Positions 31,587 through 40,505 of a stretch of 64,000 bases of DNA are shown one piece after another. The DNA is from JAJTFA01 sp051715425 (lineage in GTDB: Bacteria; Bacteroidota; Bacteroidia; UKL13-3). Each line of letters begins with the position of its first letter. Position 1 is the first letter of the stretch. Where the stretch lies: assembly GCA_051715425.1 (NCBI GenBank), contig JBPXJS010000045.1, positions 1 through 64,000 on the forward strand. Reading direction: 5' to 3'. A program made the position numbers and the translations under genes. The notes beneath the pieces are model-generated. The model was given only the letters and a program-made list of their open reading frames with translations. It was not told where the DNA came from and did no database searches.

Positions 31587-33143
31587 CTACTTGGTTTCCA
31601 ATACCACAAAGGGCACAATCATTTCTTCCAGCGAAATACCCCCATGTTGAAAAGAGTTATTATACAGGTTTACGTGGTAATTATAATTGTTGGGGTAAGC
31701 CATAAAATGATCCTCGGTGGCAAAAACAAACCTCGAACTCATATGCAATTTGGGCAAATAAGCTTCTGATGGGTCTTTTATGGTAAACAATTCACTTTCA
31801 TTATAACTCAGGTTACGGCCTTGTTTATACCTCAGGTTGGTGCTGGTATTGCGGTCGCCCACAATTTTTACGGCATCCTGCACCCGTATAGAGCCATGGT
31901 CGGTGGTTATTACCAGTTTGGCTTTTTTCTGGGCCAGTCGTTTTAAGGCATCAAACAGGGGAGAGTGCTCAAACCACGATTGGGTAATGCTGCGGTAAGC
32001 GGCTTCATCTTCTGCCAACTCCTTCATCACATTCATCTCCGTGCGTGCGTGGCTCAGCATATCTACAAAATTGTATACAATTACGTTTAGCTTATTGTTA
32101 AACATATTTGGTATCTGATCTACCAGGTCTTTGCCGGCATTAAAGTTGGTTACCTTGGTATAGCTAAACTTCTCTTTAAAATTAAGCCTGTTCAGTTGCG
32201 AGGCCAGCAACTCTTCTTCATATTTGTTTTTGCCTTCATCTTCTTCCTCATCCACCCACAGGTTGGGGTATATTTTGCCAATCTCCGAAGGCATCATACC
32301 GGCAAAAAAGGAATTACGGGCATAATGTGTGGTGGTAGGCAAAATGGTCATGTACACATCCTCTGTTTCCGTTCTGAAATACTCGCTGATAATGGGTTGT
32401 ATCACCTTCCACTGGTCGTACCTGAAATTATCCAACAGGAGCAAAAAAACAGGTTCTTTGCTTTCCTGAATTACGGGCATCAGTTTCTTTTTCACCACCG
32501 TATGGCTCATGGCCGGTGTTTTATCATCGGCCTTCTTTAAAAAGTTAAGGTAGTTTTGTTTTATAAACTTGGTCCACTCGCGGTTGGCTTCACTTTTCTG
32601 CATCACAAAAACCTCATCCATACCGGTATTATCGCTGGAGGAGAGTTCCAGTTCCCAAAAAATGAGCTTGCGGTAAAGGGTAACCCAGGTATCAAAACTG
32701 GTGGTATCCATCATCTCCATGCCAATTTGCCTGAACTCCTGCTGGTAGCCCTGAGCGGTTTTTTCGCTGATGAGTCTTTTGTTGTCCAAAATCTTTTTTA
32801 TGGAAAGCAAAATCTGGTTGGAATTAACCGGTTTTATCAGGTAATCGGCTATTTTATTGCCAATGGCATCTTCCATAATATGCTCTTCTTCACTTTTGGT
32901 AATCATTACCACAGGCACATCAGGCTTAAAGGTTTTTATCTGGGCAAGTGCTTCCAGTCCTGAAATTCCGGGCATGTTTTCATCCAGAAAAATAAGGTCG
33001 TAGTGTTTGGTTTTGCTGGCATCTATGGCATCTATCCCGCTGGTTACGGTATCAATTTCATATCCTTTGTTGGTAAGAAAAATAACATGGGGTTTCAACA
33101 GTGCAATTTCGTCATCGGCCCAAAGTATGTGTGCATTTGGCAT
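31587..33143 (-). CDS. porX: PorX, T9SS response regulator with PglZ phosphatase domain
   Basis: The 518-residue protein has an N-terminal receiver domain (WADDE at 8-12, phospho-acceptor D54 in LIFLDENMPG, K104 in YLIKPVN) and a C-terminal alkaline-phosphatase-superfamily PglZ domain with LLLLDNFRYDQW, THYARNSFFAGMMP and ITTDHGSIRV. This order and length are those of PorX, which works with PorY and a sigma factor to control T9SS expression and whose effector domain cleaves phosphodiesters. The gene is divergent from an HD-domain gene with a 54-bp gap. No porY lies in the window. Several T9SS cargos in the window are plausible dependents. Confidence 0.92.
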   Translation of the reverse strand: MPNAHILWADDEIALLKPHVIFLTNKGYEIDTVTSGIDAIDASKTKHYDLIFLDENMPGISGLEALAQIKTFKPDVPVVMITKSEEEHIMEDAIGNKIADYLIKPVNSNQILLSIKKILDNKRLISEKTAQGYQQEFRQIGMEMMDTTSFDTWVTLYRKLIFWELELSSSDNTGMDEVFVMQKSEANREWTKFIKQNYLNFLKKADDKTPAMSHTVVKKKLMPVIQESKEPVFLLLLDNFRYDQWKVIQPIISEYFRTETEDVYMTILPTTTHYARNSFFAGMMPSEIGKIYPNLWVDEEEDEGKNKYEEELLASQLNRLNFKEKFSYTKVTNFNAGKDLVDQIPNMFNNKLNVIVYNFVDMLSHARTEMNVMKELAEDEAAYRSITQSWFEHSPLFDALKRLAQKKAKLVITTDHGSIRVQDAVKIVGDRNTSTNLRYKQGRNLSYNESELFTIKDPSEAYLPKLHMSSRFVFATEDHFMAYPNNYNYHVNLYNNSFQHGGISLEEMIVPFVVLETK

Positions 33144-33151
33144 ATAAAGTC

Positions 33152-33159
33152 TATTTTTG
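33152..33159 (+). promoter_or_regulatory. TAnnTTTG -7 box in the porX/HD divergent gap
   Basis: TATTTTTG on the plus strand, 38 bp before the GTG of the HD gene. A TTTG lies at 33136-33139, closer than ideal. Confidence 0.3.
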
Positions 33160-33197
33160 TTAGGTATTAAGGGTTACGAATTTAAATTACTTTTATT

Positions 33198-34433
33198 GTG
33201 CAGCAAGGTTTTAATAAGAAGAAAATCATTAATGATCCGGTTTACGGTTTTGTAAGCATACCATCAGAGCTTATTTATGATCTGATTGAGCATCCGTATT
33301 TTCAGCGTTTGAGAAGAATAAGGCAATTAGGGCTTTCCAGTTTTGTTTATCCCGGAGCACAACATACGCGTTTTCAGCATGTAATTGGTGCCATGAGCCT
33401 TACGGTGCAGGCGGTAGATATACTGAGGCAAAAGGGAGTGGAAATAACACCCGAAGAAGCTGATGCCGTTAGCGCTGCGGTTTTATTGCACGATATGGGT
33501 CACGGGCCATTTTCGCATACCCTGGAAGAAGTACTGATAAAAGGCGTGCATCATGAAGATATCTCGCTGGCCTTTATGGAATTGCTTAATAAAGACTTTA
33601 ACGGTAAGCTGGATTTAACCATTCAGATCTTTAAAAACACTTACCACAAAAAGTTTTTGCACCAACTGGTTTCCAGCCAGCTGGATATGGACAGGCTGGA
33701 TTACCTGCGCAGAGACAGCTTTTACACGGGTGTGCAGGAGGGAGTAATTGGTCACGACAGGATTATTAATATGCTTAATGTGGCCAACGATGAAATGGTG
33801 ATTGAAGAAAAAGGCATTTACTCCATTGAAAAGTTTTTAATAGCCCGCAGGTTGATGTACTGGCAGGTGTATTTGCACAAAACGGTAATTGCAGCAGAAG
33901 AGTTGTTGGTAAAGATTTTAAAACGCGCCAAACAACTGGCAGAAACCGGGGTAGAACTATTTGCCTCTCCCGCATTCAGGCATTTCCTTTATTACCCACC
34001 CGCAGGCAATGATTTCTTTAATAATCCACAATACCTTGAATTGTATAGTGAGCTGGACGATCATGATATTTTCGGGGCGGTAAAAGCCTGGAGCAACCAC
34101 CCGGATAAGGTGCTTTCCATGTTGTGTAAGCAGTTACGCGACAGGAATTTACCTAAAATAGAAATTCAATCGGTGGCTTATGATGCAGATAGGGTAGAGT
34201 CATTAAAATTAGCCGTTGCCAAGGCGTATGATATTTCTGTGGCAGATGCTTCGTATTTTGTATTTAGTGATAGTGTAATGAACAAGGCATATTCACCTGA
34301 AGGTTTCAATATCAGGATATTATACCGAAATGGCAAAACGGAAGATATAGCCGATGCATCCGATCAGTACAATATATCCGCGCTGGCCAGGCCTGTTACT
34401 AAATACTTTTTATGTTATCCCAAAAATATTTAA
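33198..34433 (+). CDS. HD-domain phosphohydrolase (dNTPase/SAMHD1-like)
   Basis: The 411-residue protein has the HD-superfamily metal motif: H in TRFQHVIGAM and HD in LLHDMGHGPFSHTLE, with the downstream SSQLDMDRLDYLRRD segment containing the last metal-ligand Asp. It starts KKKIINDPVYGF, typical of Bacteroidota members annotated as HD or dGTPase-like. A nucleotide triphosphate substrate is the family expectation, not proven here. The start is GTG, since no ATG lies before the conserved N terminus. It is followed 33 bp later by lpxD in the same direction, a linkage that suggests co-transcription. Confidence 0.88.
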   Translation: MQQGFNKKKIINDPVYGFVSIPSELIYDLIEHPYFQRLRRIRQLGLSSFVYPGAQHTRFQHVIGAMSLTVQAVDILRQKGVEITPEEADAVSAAVLLHDMGHGPFSHTLEEVLIKGVHHEDISLAFMELLNKDFNGKLDLTIQIFKNTYHKKFLHQLVSSQLDMDRLDYLRRDSFYTGVQEGVIGHDRIINMLNVANDEMVIEEKGIYSIEKFLIARRLMYWQVYLHKTVIAAEELLVKILKRAKQLAETGVELFASPAFRHFLYYPPAGNDFFNNPQYLELYSELDDHDIFGAVKAWSNHPDKVLSMLCKQLRDRNLPKIEIQSVAYDADRVESLKLAVAKAYDISVADASYFVFSDSVMNKAYSPEGFNIRILYRNGKTEDIADASDQYNISALARPVTKYFLCYPKNI

Positions 34434-34466
34434 ATTGCCCCGTTAAGTACAACCCGTTAATATTCA

Positions 34467-35510
34467 ATGCAAATTACTGTAGGAGAGATTGCAAAACTGC
34501 TCGGAGGCGAGCTGATAGGTGAAGGAACAGCCCTTTTATCCAAGGTTGCCAAAATTGAGGAGGGCGAACCGGGGGCATTGTCCTTTCTTTCCAATTCAAA
34601 GTACGAGCCATATATCTACGAAACAAAATCAACCGCAGTAATTGTAAACCGCGATTTTACGCCATCTTCTCCTGTAAGTGCAGCATTAATAAAGGTTGAT
34701 GATGCCTATGCATCTTTTACCTTGCTGCTGGAGAAATTTAGCAACCCGGTAAGCAATAAAACGGGTATTGATAAAGCCTCATTCGTAAGCGAAAAGGCTG
34801 TAACAGGCACAGGTGTATATATTGGTGCCGCAGCCTATGTGGCCGATGGGGCTTCTATAGGTGATGGATCCAAAATATTTCCTCAGGTATATATTGGTGA
34901 CGGGGCCAAAGTGGGTAAAAACTGCATCATTTATCCAGGTGTGAAAATTTACCACAACTGCGTAATTGGCGATAACTGCATTATACATGCAGGTGCCGTA
35001 ATTGGCAGCGATGGTTTTGGGTTTGCACCTTTGGCCGACCGCAGTTACAAAAAAATTCCGCAAACGGGCAATGTGGTTATTGAAGATGATGTAGAGATTG
35101 GCGCAAATACCACCATCGACAGGGCTACCATGGGAAGCACCTTTATACGCAAAGGAGCAAAGCTGGATAACCTCATTCAGATTGCCCATAATGTGGAGAT
35201 TGGAGAACATACAGTAATGGCATCTCAATCGGGTGTGGCTGGCAGTACCAAAATAGGCCGCTATTGTGTAATTGGCGGGCAGGTTGGTTTTGCCGGGCAT
35301 ATTACCATAGCTGATGGCTCATCATTTGGTGCCCAAACAGGCATTGCAAATTCTATTAAGAAAGAAAATGAAAAATGGTTTGGATATCCGGCCATTGAAT
35401 ACAGTAAATCATTACGTGCATATACATTAATTAAAAACTTACCTGATATTGATAAGCGCCTGTTTGCGCTCGAAAAATTAGTTCAGCAATTAACAAAGGA
35501 TACCAAATAG
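34467..35510 (+). CDS. lpxD: UDP-3-O-acylglucosamine N-acyltransferase LpxD
   Basis: The 347-residue protein has the N-terminal LpxD uridine-binding domain (MQITVGEIAKLLGGELIGEG, then EPGALSFLSNSKY) and a left-handed beta-helix of hexapeptide repeats. The catalytic histidine lies in IQIAHNVEIGEH, and the VAGSTKIG segment follows. It adds the second 3-hydroxyacyl chain, on nitrogen, in lipid A synthesis. Its TAG stop shares its last base with the GTG start of lpxC/fabZ, so the two are translationally coupled. Confidence 0.95.
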   Translation: MQITVGEIAKLLGGELIGEGTALLSKVAKIEEGEPGALSFLSNSKYEPYIYETKSTAVIVNRDFTPSSPVSAALIKVDDAYASFTLLLEKFSNPVSNKTGIDKASFVSEKAVTGTGVYIGAAAYVADGASIGDGSKIFPQVYIGDGAKVGKNCIIYPGVKIYHNCVIGDNCIIHAGAVIGSDGFGFAPLADRSYKKIPQTGNVVIEDDVEIGANTTIDRATMGSTFIRKGAKLDNLIQIAHNVEIGEHTVMASQSGVAGSTKIGRYCVIGGQVGFAGHITIADGSSFGAQTGIANSIKKENEKWFGYPAIEYSKSLRAYTLIKNLPDIDKRLFALEKLVQQLTKDTK

Positions 35511-36895
35511 TGAAACAAACTACTATAAAAAAATCAGCCTCACTTAGCGGAGTAGGCTTACATACCGGAAAAGATGTAACCTTAACATTTATGCCTGCGC
35601 CTGAGCATTACGGCATTAAATTTCAGCGTATTGATCTTCCCGGACAACCCATTATAGATGCCGATGTAGATAATGTGGTAGACATTTCCAGAGGAACAAC
35701 CATTGAACAAAACGGAGGCAGGGTGGCCACTGTGGAGCACGTAATGGCTTCGCTGGCAGGCTTGGAGATAGATAACTGCCTTGTTCAGATAAGTGCAGAA
35801 GAAACTCCCATTATGGATGGCAGCGCCCGTTTTTTTATGAAAGCCATAAAAGAAGCAGGTGTTCAGGAACTGGAAGCAGAGCGTGAATATTTTACCCTGC
35901 CACAAAATATCTATTACCATGAAAACGACAGGCAGGTAGAAATGATTGCCATGCCGCTTGATGATTACCGCCTTACGGTAATGGTAGACTATAACTCGCC
36001 TGTATTGGGCAGCCAGCATGCTTCTATTACCAGCCTCAAAGAGTTTGAAAAGGATATTTCCTCATGCCGTACTTTCTGTTTTTTGCATGAGTTGGAAATG
36101 TTGTATAACAATAACCTCATTCGCGGGGGCGACCTCAATAATGCCATTGTGATTGTTGACCGCGTGATAGAAGACCACGAACTGGATCATTTGGCTAAGA
36201 TGTTTAACAAGCCAAAAGTGGAAGTAAAGAAGGAAGGCATTTTGAATAATGTAGAATTGCGTTTCCATAATGAACCGGCCCGCCACAAACTGCTCGATTT
36301 AATTGGTGACTTGGCCTTAATTGGTATGCCTATTAAAGCACAGATTATGGCTGCCCGCCCCGGACATGCAGCAAATGTGGCTTTTGGAAAGAAGATAAAA
36401 GCGTTGATTAAAAAGGCACGCAACAATATCAATGTTCCGCGTTACGACCCCAATAAAGAACCTGTTTATACCAACCAGCAAATATCTAACCTGTTGCCTC
36501 ATAAATACCCGTTTTTATTGGTAGATAAGGTAATGGAAGTAGGCAAAAACCATGTTGTTGCGGTAAAAAACGTAACCTTTAACGAGCCGTTTTTTGTTGG
36601 ACATTTTCCCGGAAATCCGGTAATGCCAGGTGTATTGATTATTGAAGCCATGGCGCAGGCCGGTGGGGTTCTTATTCTTTCTCAGGTAGAGGATCCGGAA
36701 AACTACAATACCTATTTTATGAAAATTGATAATGCTAAATTCAAGGAAAAGGTATTGCCCGGTGATACATTAATTTTCAGGCTCGATTTAATTGCTCCGA
36801 TAAGAAGAGGGGTTTGCGTAATGAAAGGAGCCGCATTTGTAGGCGAAAAGCTGGTATGCGAAGCAGAATTAATGGCTCAGATTGCAAAAAAATAA
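35510..36895 (+). CDS. lpxC/fabZ: Bifunctional LpxC / FabZ fusion
   Basis: The 461-residue protein joins two enzymes. Residues 1 to about 305 are LpxC, the zinc deacetylase making the committed step of lipid A synthesis, with SGVGLHTGK, the zinc motif VEHVMASL, MDGSARFF and RHKLLDLIGDL. Residues about 320-461 are FabZ, the 3-hydroxyacyl-ACP dehydratase, with LPHKYPFLLVDKV and GHFPGNPVMPGVL (catalytic His). This fusion is known in Bacteroidota. It joins the two enzymes that compete for 3-hydroxyacyl-ACP supply. The start is GTG, overlapping the lpxD stop by one base. Confidence 0.96.
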   Translation: MKQTTIKKSASLSGVGLHTGKDVTLTFMPAPEHYGIKFQRIDLPGQPIIDADVDNVVDISRGTTIEQNGGRVATVEHVMASLAGLEIDNCLVQISAEETPIMDGSARFFMKAIKEAGVQELEAEREYFTLPQNIYYHENDRQVEMIAMPLDDYRLTVMVDYNSPVLGSQHASITSLKEFEKDISSCRTFCFLHELEMLYNNNLIRGGDLNNAIVIVDRVIEDHELDHLAKMFNKPKVEVKKEGILNNVELRFHNEPARHKLLDLIGDLALIGMPIKAQIMAARPGHAANVAFGKKIKALIKKARNNINVPRYDPNKEPVYTNQQISNLLPHKYPFLLVDKVMEVGKNHVVAVKNVTFNEPFFVGHFPGNPVMPGVLIIEAMAQAGGVLILSQVEDPENYNTYFMKIDNAKFKEKVLPGDTLIFRLDLIAPIRRGVCVMKGAAFVGEKLVCEAELMAQIAKK

Positions 36896-36955
36896 ACGAT
36901 TTAACAAATAAATGAGGTGTTTTACACTTCGCCACAAACTTATTTGAACGAATAA

Positions 36956-37735
36956 ATGATACAAACACTAGCCTATATTGATCCGGGTGCAAAGGTTGCA
37001 GCAAATGTGGTGGTTGAACCGTTTTCTGTTATTCATAAAGATGTAGAAATCGGGGAGGGAACCTGGATTGGGTCCAATGTAACCATATTTTCAGGTGCCC
37101 GTATTGGCAAAAATTGCCGCATATTTCCTGGTGCTGTAATTTCAGCCATTCCTCAGGATCTTAAATTTAACGGAGAAAATACCACGGTGGAAATTGGCGA
37201 CAATACCACCATACGCGAATGTGTAACCATAAACAGGGGAACCGTAGATAAACATATTACCAAAGTAGGCAACAATTGCCTGCTTATGGCTTATGTGCAT
37301 CTGGCCCACGATGTAATTGTTGGCGATAATGTGATTATTGCAAATGGTGTGCAGGTAGCGGGCCATGTGGATATTGCTGATAATGCACGCATAGGTGGCT
37401 TATCCGCTATCCATCAGTTTGTAAAAGTTGGACGCCATGTAATGGTAGAAGGTGGTTCCATGATCAGCAAAGATGTTCCTCCGTTTATTAAGGCCGGACG
37501 TTATCCTTTGTCTTATGAGGGAGTTAACTCAGTAGGCTTGCGCAGAAACGGATTCTCAGCTGAAAAAATTAATGAGATTCAGGATATATACCGTGTGCTG
37601 TTTGTGCATAATTCCAATGTTGGAAAAGCATTAAAAATTGTGGAGGCAGAAATGATGGTAACTCCGGAGAGGGATGAAATTCTTCAGTTTATCAGTTCAT
37701 CTGAAAGGGGCGTAATGAAAGGCTTCCAACGTTAA
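36956..37735 (+). CDS. lpxA: Acyl-ACP-UDP-N-acetylglucosamine O-acyltransferase LpxA
   Basis: The 259-residue hexapeptide-repeat acyltransferase contains the catalytic-His segment AYVHLAHDVIVGDN, then GGLSAIHQFVKVGRH and the LpxA-type C-terminal helical region (GVNSVGLRRNGFSAEKI). It catalyses the first step of lipid A synthesis in the cytosol. It lies 60 bp after lpxC/fabZ, in the order lpxD-lpxC/fabZ-lpxA. The gap shows no terminator, so the genes are probably one operon. Confidence 0.95.
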   Translation: MIQTLAYIDPGAKVAANVVVEPFSVIHKDVEIGEGTWIGSNVTIFSGARIGKNCRIFPGAVISAIPQDLKFNGENTTVEIGDNTTIRECVTINRGTVDKHITKVGNNCLLMAYVHLAHDVIVGDNVIIANGVQVAGHVDIADNARIGGLSAIHQFVKVGRHVMVEGGSMISKDVPPFIKAGRYPLSYEGVNSVGLRRNGFSAEKINEIQDIYRVLFVHNSNVGKALKIVEAEMMVTPERDEILQFISSSERGVMKGFQR

Positions 37736-37749
37736 GCCCCGAATTGCTG

Positions 37750-38376
37750 ATGCAGGTTCAGCTTACCGATATCGGAAAAAAATTTGGCCGCCAATGGTTG
37801 TATAAAGGTATAAACCATTCTTTTACCAAAGGAGGCAATACCGCAGTTATAGGAAACAACGGCAGTGGTAAATCAACCTTACTTCAAATTGTTTATGCCT
37901 GGCAGGTTCCTTCCAAAGGGCAGGTGGTTTATCAACTGAACGGAACCAATATTGATGCAGAACAAATCCATCAACTCACCTCATTTGTGGCACCTTATGT
38001 AGAGCTGCCCGAGGAACTAACGCTCACTGAATTATTAACTTTTCATTTCAGGTTTAAACAACTTAAATCCGGCTATTCTTTTCAGGATATAATAGCACTT
38101 TCCGGTTTGGCCGGAAGTGAACATAAACAGATTCGCAACTTCTCTTCAGGCATGAAACAAAGGGCAAAGCTGATACTGGCATTGTATGCCCAACACCACT
38201 TACTTTTGTTGGATGAACCATGCAGTAACCTCGATGAGCAGGGCATAAACTGGTATCGCGACATAATGAAAAACAGAACCAATCAGGCCACTACCATCAT
38301 TGCATCCAACCAAAAATTTGAATACGATTTTTGTAAGGAAGAGTTAAAGCTGTCCGATTTTGTTGTTACCGCTTAG
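37750..38376 (+). CDS. Orphan ABC-type ATP-binding protein
   Basis: The 208-residue ABC ATPase has Walker A GNNGSGKST (about residues 34-42), the signature FSSGMKQRAKL and Walker B LLLLDEPCSNLDE. The shortness and SSGMKQR signature resemble small CcmA-type ATPases. There is no permease gene beside it, so its membrane partner is elsewhere or absent. The ATG at 37750 gives MQVQLTDIGKKF; the TTG six bases upstream is less likely. It starts 14 bp after lpxA, hinting at an envelope or lipid-related role. Its 3' end overlaps the convergent lpxB gene by 11 bp. Confidence 0.85.
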   Translation: MQVQLTDIGKKFGRQWLYKGINHSFTKGGNTAVIGNNGSGKSTLLQIVYAWQVPSKGQVVYQLNGTNIDAEQIHQLTSFVAPYVELPEELTLTELLTFHFRFKQLKSGYSFQDIIALSGLAGSEHKQIRNFSSGMKQRAKLILALYAQHHLLLLDEPCSNLDEQGINWYRDIMKNRTNQATTIIASNQKFEYDFCKEELKLSDFVVTA

Positions 38377-39463
38377 TAATAATTTTAGCAGCTCTATCAC
38401 TGGCACCTTTTCCACCTAATAGCTTTTGTAAGCTTGCGTAATCTGCAAGCATTTGTTCTCTTTTGCTGCCACCCGGCATAATGAGTTCCATTTCTTTGCG
38501 GAGGTTCTCAGCGGTCATATCATACTGTATCAGTTCGGTAATATAGGGAGCATCCATACACAGGTTTACCAGCGAAATATATTTAAGCTTAACCAATCTT
38601 TTGGCTATGGCATAAGAAATAGGATTGCCCGCATAACCACAAACCTGTGGCACATTTAAAAGCGCTGTTTCCAGTGTTGCGGTGCCGCTGCAAACAATGG
38701 CTGTTTCACTATTGGCCAGCAAGTCGTAGGTTTTGCCAAATACAATTCCCAACCTGGAGTTTAGCCAGGGTTCATAAAAGGATGGATCCAGCCCCGGAGC
38801 ACCTGCTATAACCAATTGGTGGTTCTTGTATATGGCAGTAGCTTCTATCATAACCGGCAACATCTTTTTTACCTCCTGCTTGCGGCTTCCCGGTAACAGG
38901 GCTATAATAGGCCTCTCATCAAGCTGGTTGTTTTTTCTGAAATTGGTATCAAAGGGGTAATGGCTTATTTCATCAAGCAGGGGATTGCCAACATAATGTG
39001 CGGTTACCTTCCACTTTTTAAAATAGTTTACTTCAAAAGGGAAAATAAGCAGCAGGTCATCAACAAACTGCTCCAGTTTTTTTGCGCGGTTTTCTTTCCA
39101 TGCCCAAACCTTTGGTGCAATGTAATAAACAGTGCGTATATGTAGCTTCTTACAAAACTCTGCTATCCGCAGGTTAAACCCCGGGTAATCTATCATAATC
39201 ACCACATCGGGCTGAAAAGAGGTGATTTGTTTTTTGCATAACCTGATATTGCCGAGTATTTTCCGGATATTCAATACCACCTCTACAAATCCCATAATGG
39301 TTACATCTTTATAATGTACCAGCAAACCGGCTGCCTCCTGTTGCATCCTGTCGCCACCCCAATATTGAAATATGGCATCAGCATCCTGTTGTTTGATAGC
39401 CTTCATCAGATTTGCCCCATGGAGGTCTCCTGATGCTTCACCGGCAATTATAAAATACTTCAT
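38366..39463 (-). CDS. lpxB: Lipid-A-disaccharide synthase LpxB
   Basis: The 365-residue glycosyltransferase starts MKYFIIAGEASGDLHGANLM, the LpxB N-terminal signature. IDYPGFNLRIA, IAPKVWAWKENRA and the nucleotide-sugar-binding LLPGSRKQEVK follow, with CSGTATLETAL near the C terminus. It condenses UDP-diacylglucosamine with lipid X at the inner membrane. It faces the lpx operon in the opposite direction and overlaps the ABC ATPase gene, so it has its own promoter (TAGATTTG box at 39471-39478). Confidence 0.95.
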   Translation of the reverse strand: MKYFIIAGEASGDLHGANLMKAIKQQDADAIFQYWGGDRMQQEAAGLLVHYKDVTIMGFVEVVLNIRKILGNIRLCKKQITSFQPDVVIMIDYPGFNLRIAEFCKKLHIRTVYYIAPKVWAWKENRAKKLEQFVDDLLLIFPFEVNYFKKWKVTAHYVGNPLLDEISHYPFDTNFRKNNQLDERPIIALLPGSRKQEVKKMLPVMIEATAIYKNHQLVIAGAPGLDPSFYEPWLNSRLGIVFGKTYDLLANSETAIVCSGTATLETALLNVPQVCGYAGNPISYAIAKRLVKLKYISLVNLCMDAPYITELIQYDMTAENLRKEMELIMPGGSKREQMLADYASLQKLLGGKGASDRAAKIITKR

Positions 39464-39470
39464 CTGTGTA

Positions 39471-39478
39471 CAAATCTA
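39471..39478 (-). promoter_or_regulatory. TAnnTTTG -7 box before lpxB
   Basis: On the minus strand the sequence reads TAGATTTG just 7 bp upstream of the lpxB ATG, which would make a very short leader. No clear -33 element. Confidence 0.3.
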
Positions 39479-39502
39479 ATTAATTGAAATGGTTTGATTT
39501 AT

Positions 39503-39510
39503 TACATTTG
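39503..39510 (+). promoter_or_regulatory. TAnnTTTG -7 box before the coiled-coil protein gene
   Basis: TACATTTG lies 20 bp before the ATG at 39531. A TTG at 39484-39486 is 16 bp upstream and may be the -33 element. Confidence 0.35.
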
Positions 39511-39530
39511 ATGAATCAACTAATAATTCT

Positions 39531-40427
39531 ATGGAAAACAAATCATCAAACCGCTCGGCAGCATACTTGCTTTTGCTGCTGTTATTGGGCTCTATAGCCG
39601 TAAACGTGTATCAGTGGAAAACACATACAACTACTGTGGTGGTTTATGATAATGCCATTGATAGTATGATTAATGTGCGTGTGGAAATTGAAAAAGAACT
39701 GGCCACAACAGGTGTTGAACTGGAAAAGTATCGGGGAATGTCGGCTCAATTGGACAGTTTGTTAAACGATGCCAACGGACAGATTGCAGAACAGGAAAAA
39801 AAGATCAGAAAACTGATTGCTAATGAAAAGAATGCAAAATCATTAAACAAACAACTGGAAAAGAAACTGGAAGAATTGCGCAAACTTCGTGATGAGTACC
39901 TGGAGCAAATAGACCAGCTTATTACCGAGAACAAAGAGCTGAAAGCCAAAAACGAAGAACTGAATACCACTGTTACCAACCTATCCGAAGATAAAAAATC
40001 GCTGCAAAAAACCGTAGCAACAGCATCTCAGTTAAAAGCCGAATACATTAAAGTAAGCACCTACAAAAAGAGAAATTCAGGTAAGTATGTAGAGTCTTCT
40101 ATTGCCAAACGTACCAATAAGATTGATGTATGTTTAACTGTAATGGATAATAAAGTGGCCCAAACAGGTGAAAGGATGTTGCACGTTATTATTAAAGAAC
40201 CTACAGGTAAAGTTTTGGCAGGGTTTTCTAAAGCCACGTTTAATGAGGCCGAAACAGGTAAAGAACTGGCCGCTTCTGCATCAATGAAAATAACCTACAC
40301 AGGAGAAAAACAGGATGTTTGCCTGAACTACGAGAGCGATGAGCGTGTACTTTCTTCAGGTAATTACAATATCGAAATTTATATTGATGGTACCATGGTT
40401 GCTACCTCATCTTATTTCCTCAAATAA
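39531..40427 (+). CDS. Membrane-anchored coiled-coil protein of unknown function
   Basis: The 298-residue protein has one N-terminal membrane helix (about 11-27, AAYLLLLLLLGSIAVNV), a long heptad-patterned coiled coil (about 45-165, rich in Glu, Lys and Leu), and a C-terminal beta domain of about 125 residues (KIDVCLTVMDNKVAQTGERM, YNIEIYIDGTMVATS). This suggests a periplasmic rod carrying a beta-sandwich head. No family name is certain. It forms a single unit between its own promoter and terminator. Confidence 0.8.
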   Translation: MENKSSNRSAAYLLLLLLLGSIAVNVYQWKTHTTTVVVYDNAIDSMINVRVEIEKELATTGVELEKYRGMSAQLDSLLNDANGQIAEQEKKIRKLIANEKNAKSLNKQLEKKLEELRKLRDEYLEQIDQLITENKELKAKNEELNTTVTNLSEDKKSLQKTVATASQLKAEYIKVSTYKKRNSGKYVESSIAKRTNKIDVCLTVMDNKVAQTGERMLHVIIKEPTGKVLAGFSKATFNEAETGKELAASASMKITYTGEKQDVCLNYESDERVLSSGNYNIEIYIDGTMVATSSYFLK

Positions 40428-40446
40428 AAAAGATTTGATCCGTTTG

Positions 40447-40476
40447 AAAAGGGCCGCATTCGTGTGGCCCTTTTTT
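40447..40476 (+). terminator. Rho-independent terminator
   Basis: AAAAGGGCC pairs with GGCCCTTTT around a ten-base loop and is followed by T residues, 20 bp after the stop of the coiled-coil gene. Confidence 0.85.
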
Positions 40477-40505
40477 ATTATCCCATTTATTGTTATTTCG
40501 CACCT

